Assembly (NCBI RefSeq): GCF_001544555.2
Contig: NZ_FCOK02000027.1
Coordinates: 44,585-108,584 of the forward strand
Origin: Caballeronia udeis
GTDB taxonomy: Bacteria > Pseudomonadota > Gammaproteobacteria > Burkholderiales > Burkholderiaceae
DNA length: 64,000 nucleotides
Direction: 5' to 3'
The translations under genes were made by a program, and so were the position numbers. The notes beneath the pieces were generated by a model. It was not told where the DNA came from. It saw nothing but the letters and a program-made list of their open reading frames with translations, and searched no databases. This document shows positions 35,301-42,354 of this stretch, one piece after another (position 1 is the stretch's first letter; every line of letters starts with the position of its first letter).

Positions 35301-36478
35301 GCGCGGGCCGTATCGATCGCACTCGCGTCGACATCGGTCGCGAACACCTGGATCAGCGGAAACTTGCCATGGGCCGGCCCATGCTCGGTCAGCAGCATGG
35401 CCAGCGAGTACGGCTCCTCTCCCGTCGAGCACCCTGCCGACCACGCCCGCACCGGCTCGTCAGGCGAGCGTCCTGTGAACAGATTCGCCACCACCTGCTG
35501 CCCGAAGGCATCGAACGACTTGCGGTCACGGAAAAAATTCGTCACACCGATCAACATGTCCTTCAGAAGCGCAGTCGTTTCTTCAGGATGCGTTTCGATA
35601 AACCGCTTGTACCCGGCCAGATCGGCCACGCCATTCACCTGCAGCCGCCGTTCGATGCGCCGCATCATCGTGCCGCGTTTGTAATGCCGGAAGTCATGGC
35701 CGGTGCGGATGCGCAGGATGGTCAGCAATGCTTGAAGCACATCGGCGTCAGCGTCAGCGTCGGCGTCGAGGTTCGAGACGGGTGGCTCGACGCCGGGTTC
35801 GTTGCGCGGAAGGTCGTCGACGGCATGCAGCGTTTTCATCGCGCGGGCGCTATCGCGCAACTCGATCAGACGCGCGGGCATCCGCTCGACAGACAGCACG
35901 ATATCGACAAAGCCGGTTGCCAGCGCATTGCGCGGCATCTCGTCGTATTCGGCATCCAACGGGTCCTGCACGATGTTGATGCCGTTCTGCTCCTTGATCC
36001 GCGCAATGCCCATGGCGCCGTCGCTGCCCATGCCCGAAAGGATGATGCTGATTGCGCGAGCCCGGTGCGCGTCTGCCAGACTCCGGAAGAACAGGTCGAT
36101 CGCGACTGGCCGGCGTCGCGATTGGTCGCTCGGAGTGACCCGCAGACAACCCTCCGAAAGCCATAAATCGTTCGCCGGTGAAATCAGGTAGACCGTGTTC
36201 TTTTCAATCGGCGTGGTGTCGAAGACCTGCACGACCGGCATGGTGACTGAGCGTTGCAGCACTTCGTCAACGTGGCTCGCGTAGTCAGGGGGTATATGCA
36301 GCACGACGACAAACGCCATGCCGCCGTCCGCCGGCATGCCCTGCAGCAAGCGCATCAACGCCTGGATTCCACCCGCCGACGCGCCGATTCCGACAACGGG
36401 GAAATCGATTGGATGCGGATTGGGCAACGAGTCCGAAGATGAAATGATCTGGGCGCCGGGCTGCTTTCTAATGGTCAT
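32321..36478 (-). CDS. CheB-CheR-PAS-histidine kinase-receiver fusion protein
   Basis: A 1385-residue multi-domain signalling protein. In order: a CheB methylesterase-like domain (about 25-215; Ser34, His61 and Asp153 complete the triad); a CheR methyltransferase-like part (about 240-500; SAM loop 'WSAGCSTGEEPYS', 'CRNLLIYL'); a Glu-rich coiled coil (about 640-735); PAS domains (about 740-985); a HisKA domain with His1030 in 'SHELKNPL'; an HATPase domain (about 1140-1255, 'DTGQGIDPGF'); and a C-terminal receiver with Asp1316. There is no membrane helix. The start ATG at 36478 has AAGGAG 6 nt upstream. No other chemotaxis gene lies nearby, so it is probably a stand-alone sensor. The linker between CheB and CheR holds an Asp-Ala repeat. 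Confidence 0.95.
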   Translation of the reverse strand: MTIRKQPGAQIISSSDSLPNPHPIDFPVVGIGASAGGIQALMRLLQGMPADGGMAFVVVLHIPPDYASHVDEVLQRSVTMPVVQVFDTTPIEKNTVYLISPANDLWLSEGCLRVTPSDQSRRRPVAIDLFFRSLADAHRARAISIILSGMGSDGAMGIARIKEQNGINIVQDPLDAEYDEMPRNALATGFVDIVLSVERMPARLIELRDSARAMKTLHAVDDLPRNEPGVEPPVSNLDADADADADVLQALLTILRIRTGHDFRHYKRGTMMRRIERRLQVNGVADLAGYKRFIETHPEETTALLKDMLIGVTNFFRDRKSFDAFGQQVVANLFTGRSPDEPVRAWSAGCSTGEEPYSLAMLLTEHGPAHGKFPLIQVFATDVDASAIDTARAGVYAGSIVADVSPERLSRFFVKPGGRYQVSKELRQKVVFAVHNILSDPPFSGMDVVSCRNLLIYLDRTVQRQVLEMFHFALRPGGFLFLGGAESTEIARDLFEQVDKRNRIYQSKRIGTRAMPPLPLIRPAIFDIPRRPGPRRDTLASLAALRQRVFERYAPPNVTVDRDGVILHMSDRAGRFLQYVSGEPSRNLLTLVNPELRAELRTTLHCVLRDGDSVVSRRVRFSRGEKLSFVNISARPFKDDDSGQEVIVVFFDEFENETVVQQDVPARGDTPDAAKLVDLEQDLYRTQTQMDSLTEDASVSSEELMASNEELQAINEELRSTTEELEAGKEELQSVNEELVTVNLELSETVAETVKANDDLRNLISSTGIPTVFVDRAMRIKRYTPPAVGIFKLIASDIGRPLLDLTHRLDYPQMAADARAAFDTLTLTEREIRTDRGEWYLARVLPYRTADDQIDGAVITLIDITARKAAEAAARSSEERLRLAAITTNDYAIIVLDMDGVIVTWNGGAQRIFGYAENEVQGQPLDLIFLPADREARVPLLERQRASQAGRAEDERWHVRSDGTEIYCSGVTTPIESDLFRGYAKISRDVTDRTGIESQKQLALTLERAIRAQSEAADRLKDEFFSVLSHELKNPLNLIHVKAELLTRIPDVRDISIVQDAADAIQRAVAGQARIIDDLLDLSRVRTGKLALRFAPVEVASVLQAVVAASAADAQAADIELSAGTSAAVMIHADAERVEQMIWNLVRNALKFTPHGGRVRIALSRASGFVCVEVVDTGQGIDPGFLPRIFEMFSQADGGGRRDRGGLGIGLSLVKQLAELHGGRIEAESAGPGQGAHFRLWLPENAPLPLVETAREYVDPGILKGLRVLLVDDSVEALEAFRTLLEMEGAQVRAEPSAEQALEAVAQQEFDVVLSDIGMPTMNGYEMIQQMRRTPRTAQLPALALTGFGREQDVTRALDAGFNGHLSKPVSLKGLVAAIDRSLRR
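35741..35770 (-). repeat. Hexanucleotide repeat coding for an Asp-Ala linker
   Basis: About five imperfect copies of a 6-bp unit (plus strand GTCAGC/GTCGGC type) inside the CheB/CheR hybrid gene, coding for 'DADADADAD' between the CheB and CheR domains. The unit keeps the frame, so copy-number change would only alter linker length. Confidence 0.8.
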
Positions 36479-37254
36479 CGGAGGCTCCTTCCGGGCTCGC
36501 AAACCGCCTGGTTAACAGCGATTCGAGCGATATGCGACCCAGGTTCCTGGCCATCCGCGCCGGGTGTCCTTCCGACTCGCGAGATAGAAACAGGCAAACA
36601 GGTAATAACGACGTTGTGATCTTCAATTTTATTTAAACAATATTAATCCTTATTGGCGATGCCGGAGCAAAGATTCTTGATTAACCACACTATTTAATTC
36701 TTTCAAAAGCGCTTGCCTCGGCGCCGCGAAACATTTGAACCCGATTTCGGTACAAATTATTATCTCCATGGACAGTCAGCAGTAAATTATCGGTATGTTT
36801 TATCGATAAACAAACAATACTTAAATCGGCAATAACGACACACATCTAATCGACATGAATTAGTACGTTCGACCGGTTTATCGTTTGCGCGCAATCAACG
36901 CCTCCGAGCCCCCCGGTCACAACGTAACGCGACACGGCGTAACGCTGTAACTGCCGTAACGCACATCGCCGTAACTCATCACTTTTTTATCACCCTACAT
37001 TGCCTGTCGATCCTTGCCAGTAAAGGAGCCGCAGAGTTTTCCCTGAGCGCGGCCAAGCGTGGCACGACTCCTGCGTACGACCTATCAAGCCGGGCATTGG
37101 CCAGTGCAGCGGCGAAGCGGCTCTTATCGAATGGATCAGAGGCCGATTTTAATGAAGCACCATGCCGTAATGGCTTATACAACGCATATAAAAGCGTTGA
37201 ACCGAACGGCAATAACCAGCGACCGCAAAAATGACGGCGCTACCGGGGAACACA
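36479..37254. other. AT-rich intergenic island with GTAAC repeats
   Basis: About 776 bp with base composition much richer in A/T (especially 36600-36870) than the flanks. It holds TTTATCGATAAA (near 36799-36810), the GTAAC array (36924-36975), and no convincing long gene; a minus-strand frame at 37212-36979 (77 codons) has no start signal or recognised family. The region should contain the promoter of the hybrid kinase gene and of the small ORF at 37255. Confidence 0.55.
36924..36975 (+). promoter_or_regulatory. Array of five GTAAC direct repeats
   Basis: GTAAC occurs at 36924, 36939, 36947, 36956 and 36971, four of them preceded by C, three followed by G. The distances are 15, 8, 9 and 15 bp, giving a near-symmetrical arrangement. 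This looks like a multi-site operator for an unknown regulator. Confidence 0.45.
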
Positions 37255-37476
37255 ATGAATCATCTGCTCATAGAAACCGATCTTGCACATCTGGAACGCA
37301 TAATCAACCGGATTGCATCAAGTCATGGCCTGTCTTTATCGTATTGGAGACACCGCGTGGATTGCGTATTATCGATGAGCCTCATGCCGGCGCAACGCAA
37401 GCGCATAGGCCATATAGACGCCGTCATCTCGATGCTGGAGCAATCGGCTTCGGGCAAGACCCTGCACCTAAATTGA
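37255..37476 (+). CDS. Small conserved-looking hypothetical protein
   Basis: A 73-residue soluble protein: N-terminal helix 'LIETDLAHLERIINRIA', a 'LSLSYWRHRVDCVLSM' segment, then a basic helix 'MPAQRKRIGHIDAVISMLE' and a short tail. It looks like a two-to-three-helix bundle and does not have the Ala/Arg bias of shadow frames. The ATG at 37255 has GGGGA 5 nt upstream; an in-frame ATG at 37231 is possible. A perfect hairpin follows the stop by 13 bp. I do not recognise a named family; similar short proteins occur as hypotheticals in Burkholderia, from memory. Local composition is AT-richer than the surroundings. Confidence 0.55.
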   Translation: MNHLLIETDLAHLERIINRIASSHGLSLSYWRHRVDCVLSMSLMPAQRKRIGHIDAVISMLEQSASGKTLHLN

Positions 37477-37955
37477 TGACTCAGCAAGGTCGACAGGCCA
37501 TCCGAATGGCCTGTCGACAATCCGCTATCCGGATCGACTCGCGTTTAACCAGATCCTCCCGCAGCAGATATTATTGAATATCACATTTGATAATAGACCA
37601 TGTTTTAAAAGCATATTCTCACCATCTTCCCATATTAAACAGTGGTGAAAATTCCTGCGATCATTGAGATTCAGGGGTGAAATCATGACTGACAAAAGCG
37701 GTCGTTCTTTAATAAAGCTGGACACGGTTAATTTATGTTTTTAATATCAGTTCGCTGACGCTCAGGCGAAAGCCAAGACGAAAGCGGAAAGCGCAGACGC
37801 CCCCAACGTCACCATGTCCGACGCTCGCTGAATCAACGCAACGATTGGCGCGTTTTCCGGATGGGTTGTCACGGCATCCAGGCCGCGGCCGCCTCTATGA
37901 GCCTCCGTGAATGCCGGTAGCATTCATTCAACCCCATTGAATCGTCAGGAACCGC
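37477..37955. other. AT-rich intergenic region before the orphan RND gene
   Basis: 479 bp. After the hairpin at 37489-37518 the stretch 37560-37745 is AT-rich. It contains a 19-codon frame (37685-37744) with a fair ribosome-binding site and a 66-codon minus-strand frame (37725-37525); neither is recognisable. The promoter of the RND gene is expected here. Confidence 0.45.
37489..37518 (+). terminator. Hairpin after the small ORF
   Basis: A perfect 13-bp stem (37489-37501 with 37506-37518) with loop CCGA begins 13 bp after the small ORF stop. No T-tract follows, so it may be a processing or stability element rather than a true terminator. Confidence 0.45.
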
Positions 37956-40900
37956 GTGCCGTCTTTTTTCATCGATCGTCCGGTTTTTGCGTGGATTGTC
38001 GCCCTGGCCATTTTCGTGGCCGGTGCGCTGGTCACGCCCTTTTTGCCGGTCGCGCAATATCCGCGGCTAACGCCGCCGCGCATTGTGATTGCCGCGATGT
38101 ATCCGGGGGCGTCGCCGGAAAGCGTGGACAACACCGTCGCGAGCGTGATCGAAGAAAGCCTGGACGGAGCGGAAGGCTTGCAATATTACGAAAACACGAG
38201 CGACAGCCTCGGCGAACTCGAGATTGCAGCCACGTTTTCAGCAGGCACGAACCCGGACATCGCCATGGTCGATGTCCAGAACCGGATGAAGCAGATCGAA
38301 TCGCGCTTGCCGCAGCCTGTCGTGCAGCAAGGCATCACCGTCTTCAAGTCGACGGGGACCTTCCTGATGCTCGTCGCGCTCACGTCCACCGACGGCCAGC
38401 ACGATTCCGTGCAATTGAGCGACTACGTCAACCGCACCTTGCTGCGTGACCTGAAGCGCGCGCCGGGCGTTGGCTCAGCCGAACTCTGGGACGCCGGGGA
38501 GGCGCTGCGGGTCTGGATCGATCCGATGAAACTGCGCGAATACAACCTCGCCGCCGCCGACGTGACGCAGGCCATCGCGGCGCAAAACGCGACAGTCACC
38601 GCCGGTACGCTCGGCGACGTGCCGTTCGTCACCGGCCAGCAACTGACGGCATCGGTCACGGTCAGGGGGCAATTGATCTCGCCGGCAGAATTCGGCGAAA
38701 TCGTGCTGAAGGCGCGCACGGACGGATCGGCTGTACGGCTGAAGGACGTCGCGCGGGTCGAGCTGGGCCGCGACAGCTACGCGTCGTTTTCGCGGCTGAA
38801 CGGCAAGCCGGCGGCCACGATCGGCATTCGCCTGTCGCCGCAGTGCAACGCCATGGAAACCTCCGGCGCGATCCGCGCGAAGCTCGCGGAATACTCGCGT
38901 AACCTGCCGCCGGGCATGGCCGTGGAGATCCCGTTCGACAGCGCCAAGTTCGTCCACGTCGCGCTGCATGAAGTGGTGCTGACGCTGTTCGAAGCAGTAT
39001 TGCTGGTGTTCCTGGTCATGTGGCTGTTCCTGCGCGACTTGCGTTATGCACTGGTGCCCACCGTGGTCATTCCGGTTGCGCTCACCGGCGCGCTGCTGGC
39101 GCTTTATGTGCTCGGCATGTCGATCAACGTGTTCACCATGTTCGCGCTGGTGCTGGCGATCGGGATCCTGGTCGACGATGCCATTGTCGTGGTCGAGAAC
39201 GTCGATCGCGTGATGCGTGAAGAGGGGCTCTCGCCGCGCGCCGCCACACGCCGGGCGATGCAGCAGATGGGCGGCGCGATCGTCGGCATTACCGCTGTGC
39301 TGACCGCCGTGTTTGTGCCAATGGCATTTTTCCCCGGCAGTGTCGGCGGAATTTACCGGCAGTTCACGGTAGCGATGATCGCGTCAATTCTCGTCTCCGC
39401 GTTCACCGCCCTTTCGCTCACACCGGCGCTGTGCGCAAACTTGCTGAAAGCGCCGCCGCGGAGTGCCTTGCGGCATGGCGCTCATGGGTCCCACGGGTCC
39501 CACAGCTCGCACGCGGCCGGTGGCCGCTCGTTCGGCTTTACGGCGGCCTTTGACTGGACCTCGCGGGGATACCGCGGCCTTGTTGCGCGCGTGCTGCGCC
39601 GCGCAGGTCCCCTGTTCGCGGTGTATCTCGTGCTGGCCGGCGCGTGTGCCGTGCTCTACCTGCATATGCCGGGCGGCTTTTTGCCCCAGGAAGACCAGGC
39701 ACAGCTTCAGGTGATGGTGCAGTTGCCGGCAGGCGCCACGCAGGCGCGCACGCTCGCGGTTGTGGAACAGGCGGAAGCCATCCTGCAACGCGAGCCTGCT
39801 GTCGCGAACGTGACAAGCGTGGTCGGCTGGAGTTTCCAGGGCAGCGGTCAAAACGTGGCCATGTGTTTCGTCGACCTGAAGGACTGGTCATCGCGCGACA
39901 CCGACGCGGCCACGCTGCGCGACACGATGAACCGCTCGCTCTCGAAGATCATGGATGGCGACGTGGCCGCCCAGATGCCGCCATCGGTGCCCGGCATGGG
40001 CCATTCGGAAGGCTTCGTGATGCGGCTGGAAGATCGCGGCGGCATTGGCCTGGCAGCGCTCACCGCCGCGCGCGAGCAGCTCTTCGAACGGGCCCGCAAC
40101 AACCCCGCTTTCGCCGAGGTGCATTCGGAAGCGCTGCCGGACGCGCCGCGTATCGTGCTGGACATCGACCGCGCGAAGGCCTATGCGCTGGGCGTTTCGT
40201 TCGACAAGATCGGCGACGCGCTGGGGAACACCTTCGGCTCCTCGTATATCGACGACTTCCCGTCGGGCGGCCGCATGCGCCGCGTGATGGTCGCTGCCGA
40301 CGCCCCTTCGCGCATGACTGAAGACAGTCTCATGAACCTCTCGGTGCGCAACGCCGCCGGGCAGATGGTGCCGTTATCGTCGGTGGCGTCGTTGCACTGG
40401 ACGACCGGCCCGACAGTCCTTACGCGCTACAACGGCTCGCCTTCACTCGACGTCAGCGGCCGCCCGGCCAACGGCACCAGTTCCGGCGCGGCAATGGCCG
40501 AGATGGAGCGGCTGGCGCAAGCCTTGCCGGTGGGCGTGGGTTTCGACTGGACCGACACCGCGCTTGAAGAGACTCGCGCCGCCCGTTTGACGCCGGTGCT
40601 GATCGGCTTGTCGCTGCTGGCCGTGTTCATGGCGCTCGCAGCGCTTTACGAGAGCTGGACCATCCCGCTCGCAGTGCTGACGATCGTGCCGCTGGGGGTG
40701 ATAGGTGCGGTGATCGCGATGCTTCTGCGCGGCATGCCGAACGATATCTACTTCAAGGTCGGCATGATCACGGTGATTGGTTTGTCGGCGAAGAACGCGA
40801 TCCTGATCGTGCAGTTCGCGCGCACCTTGTACGCCGATGGCACGCCGTTGACGGAGGCGATCGTGGCGGCGGCAAGTGCGCGCTTCCGGCCGATCGTGAT

Positions 40901-41174
40901 GACATCGGCGGCGTTCTTGCTGGGCGTGGTGCCTTTGCTCGTGTCCACCGGCGCCGGGGCGGAGAGCCGCCGGTCTATCGGGACGGGCGTGTTCGGCGGC
41001 GCCATTACGGCGACCGTGCTGGGGCTGGTGTTCACGCCGCTGGCGTTTTATATCGTCGTGTCGGGGCAGCGGTTGATCCAGCGCGGGGTGAGGTCGATGA
41101 CGCGGGACAAGGCAAAGCCGAAGGTTGAGTCCGAGGTACCCGGTGGCGACGTTCAAGGTTCGCAGGAAGGATAG
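37956..41174 (+). CDS. RND efflux transporter, HAE-1 family, without adjacent adaptor
   Basis: A 1072-residue AcrB/MexB-like pump. It starts with GTG (AGGA 6 nt upstream) and 'MPSFFIDRPVFAWIVALAI', the usual HAE-1 opening. TM4 carries the Asp pair in 'IGILVDDAIVVVENVDR' and TM10 the lysine in 'GLSAKNAILIVQFA'. The porter loops follow TM1 and TM7. Unusual is a Gly/Ser/His-rich cytoplasmic linker at about residues 504-525 ('HGAHGSHGSHSSHAAGG') between TM6 and TM7. Most HAE-1 pumps are encoded after a membrane fusion protein; here neither an adaptor nor an outer membrane factor lies next to it. Substrates are likely hydrophobic or amphiphilic compounds, by family. Confidence 0.93.
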   Translation: MPSFFIDRPVFAWIVALAIFVAGALVTPFLPVAQYPRLTPPRIVIAAMYPGASPESVDNTVASVIEESLDGAEGLQYYENTSDSLGELEIAATFSAGTNPDIAMVDVQNRMKQIESRLPQPVVQQGITVFKSTGTFLMLVALTSTDGQHDSVQLSDYVNRTLLRDLKRAPGVGSAELWDAGEALRVWIDPMKLREYNLAAADVTQAIAAQNATVTAGTLGDVPFVTGQQLTASVTVRGQLISPAEFGEIVLKARTDGSAVRLKDVARVELGRDSYASFSRLNGKPAATIGIRLSPQCNAMETSGAIRAKLAEYSRNLPPGMAVEIPFDSAKFVHVALHEVVLTLFEAVLLVFLVMWLFLRDLRYALVPTVVIPVALTGALLALYVLGMSINVFTMFALVLAIGILVDDAIVVVENVDRVMREEGLSPRAATRRAMQQMGGAIVGITAVLTAVFVPMAFFPGSVGGIYRQFTVAMIASILVSAFTALSLTPALCANLLKAPPRSALRHGAHGSHGSHSSHAAGGRSFGFTAAFDWTSRGYRGLVARVLRRAGPLFAVYLVLAGACAVLYLHMPGGFLPQEDQAQLQVMVQLPAGATQARTLAVVEQAEAILQREPAVANVTSVVGWSFQGSGQNVAMCFVDLKDWSSRDTDAATLRDTMNRSLSKIMDGDVAAQMPPSVPGMGHSEGFVMRLEDRGGIGLAALTAAREQLFERARNNPAFAEVHSEALPDAPRIVLDIDRAKAYALGVSFDKIGDALGNTFGSSYIDDFPSGGRMRRVMVAADAPSRMTEDSLMNLSVRNAAGQMVPLSSVASLHWTTGPTVLTRYNGSPSLDVSGRPANGTSSGAAMAEMERLAQALPVGVGFDWTDTALEETRAARLTPVLIGLSLLAVFMALAALYESWTIPLAVLTIVPLGVIGAVIAMLLRGMPNDIYFKVGMITVIGLSAKNAILIVQFARTLYADGTPLTEAIVAAASARFRPIVMTSAAFLLGVVPLLVSTGAGAESRRSIGTGVFGGAITATVLGLVFTPLAFYIVVSGQRLIQRGVRSMTRDKAKPKVESEVPGGDVQGSQEG

Positions 41175-41269
41175 GTTCCGCTCGCGCTGCGGCATCCCCT
41201 TTCCCCCTATGCGATTCCCTTATGATGGCGGCAGTCTCGCGTACTTCCACGCGTGTCAGGAGGTATGAC

Positions 41270-41575
41270 ATGAAATTTCCAGCGGGATCCGTTCAGGCGC
41301 TCAGTTCGGCCGCATCGACGGTGTTTTCCATCGGCATCGTGTTCCTCGGTTACTGGGGTATCCACGAGGGCTCGCATTGGCGTTCCGGAGACATCTCTGT
41401 CGCCCTGCTCGCTCTCGCCGGTTTCGCCTGCCTCGGTGCGGTGCCCTGGCTCGCCACGTCTCCAACAGAACACCCCGACGATGAATCCCGCCTGCGTCTC
41501 GCACGTCACGCGTTCCTGGGTGGCGTAGCGGCGCTGTGGCTGGCGATCGTCGTGTCCGTGTTCACGCAGCAATGA
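41270..41575 (+). CDS. Small inner membrane protein, unknown function
   Basis: A 101-residue protein with three hydrophobic stretches: about 10-30 ('SSAASTVFSIGIVFLGYWG'), 40-60 ('ISVALLALAGFACLGAVPWL') and 80-98 ('AFLGGVAALWLAIVVSVF'). A strong AGGAGG lies 7 nt before the ATG at 41270, which fixes the start although the frame opens earlier at 41222. It is 95 bp after the RND gene and 73 bp before the VC0807-like gene, all on the plus strand. Family not recognised. Confidence 0.8.
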   Translation: MKFPAGSVQALSSAASTVFSIGIVFLGYWGIHEGSHWRSGDISVALLALAGFACLGAVPWLATSPTEHPDDESRLRLARHAFLGGVAALWLAIVVSVFTQQ

Positions 41576-41648
41576 GGATCGCTAGCGGGGTGGTTCCGGT
41601 CGTCGTTGCGATCATCGGCTCTCGTCTGTTCCCCGGCATCATTTCGTC

Positions 41649-42287
41649 ATGAAGATACGAGCAGGTCTTGTCGCCGAACTCGGGGTCAATCTCGTGCTGC
41701 CGTGGCTTGCGTATCGGCTCGCGTTGCCGCATTGGGGCGAGCTCGGCGCGCTGTACGCGTCGGCAATTCCGCCTATTGCCTGGAGTCTCGCGGAGTTCGC
41801 AAGAACCCGTCGCGTCGATGCCCTCAGCATCCTGGTCCTGCTCGGGATCGCAATGTCCATCGTGCTGATGGCGCTCGGCGGCAGTCCGCGGTTGCTGCTG
41901 ATGCGCGAGTCGATGGCGTCCGGCGCGATCGGCGTGGTGTTCCTGCTGTCGCTCGCGATGCGGCGCCCCCTCACCTTTTATCTCGCGCGGGCAACCGTCG
42001 CGCGTGAAGCGGAAGGCGACGCAGAACGCTTCGAAGCGCTATGGAACGAGCGACCACTCCTGCGTCGATCGATTCGCCTGATGACCGCCGTCTGGGGTCT
42101 CGGCCTGACGGGTGAAAATGCGCTGCGAAGCTGGCTGGCGTGGCACTGGCCGATCGAGCGCTTCCTGGTGGTTTCGCCGTTCATCGGCTACGCCATCTAC
42201 GGCGCGCTCACGGTCTGGACCTTGATGTATCGCAAGAAGCTGCAGATGCGCGCCACGGCGGCGCCTGCAGCGCCTGTTCGTCCGTGA
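41649..42287 (+). CDS. VC0807 family membrane protein
   Basis: A 212-residue inner membrane protein. About five to six hydrophobic helices are seen, starting near residue 8 ('LVAELGVNLVLPWLAYRLAL'), with 'ALYASAIPPIAWSLAEFARTRRVDALSILVLLGIAMSIVLMAL' in the first third. The 'P..W.L.E..R.RR.D..S' pattern is that of the VC0807 family, a set of membrane proteins of unknown function. The C terminus is a short basic and Ala/Pro-rich tail. It is convergent with msbA; a terminator lies between. Confidence 0.8.
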   Translation: MKIRAGLVAELGVNLVLPWLAYRLALPHWGELGALYASAIPPIAWSLAEFARTRRVDALSILVLLGIAMSIVLMALGGSPRLLLMRESMASGAIGVVFLLSLAMRRPLTFYLARATVAREAEGDAERFEALWNERPLLRRSIRLMTAVWGLGLTGENALRSWLAWHWPIERFLVVSPFIGYAIYGALTVWTLMYRKKLQMRATAAPAAPVRP

Positions 42288-42312
42288 GGGAAAAAGCCGG
42301 CTCCCCCAAACG

Positions 42313-42348
42313 AAAACGCGTCCCTGGCCTTTCCGGCCCAAGGACGCG
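42313..42348 (-). terminator. Terminator of msbA
   Basis: Nested stem (42317-42323 with 42342-42348, inner GGCC/GGCC around TTTCC). On the minus strand it is followed by four Us and lies just after the msbA stop. It may also stop plus-strand transcription from the VC0807-like gene. Confidence 0.65.
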
Positions 42349-42354
42349 CGTCGA

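Noticed and set aside
36979..37212. A 77-codon minus-strand frame in the AT-rich island
   Set aside because: No ribosome-binding site, no recognised family, and its composition is only partly protein-like; kept as intergenic.
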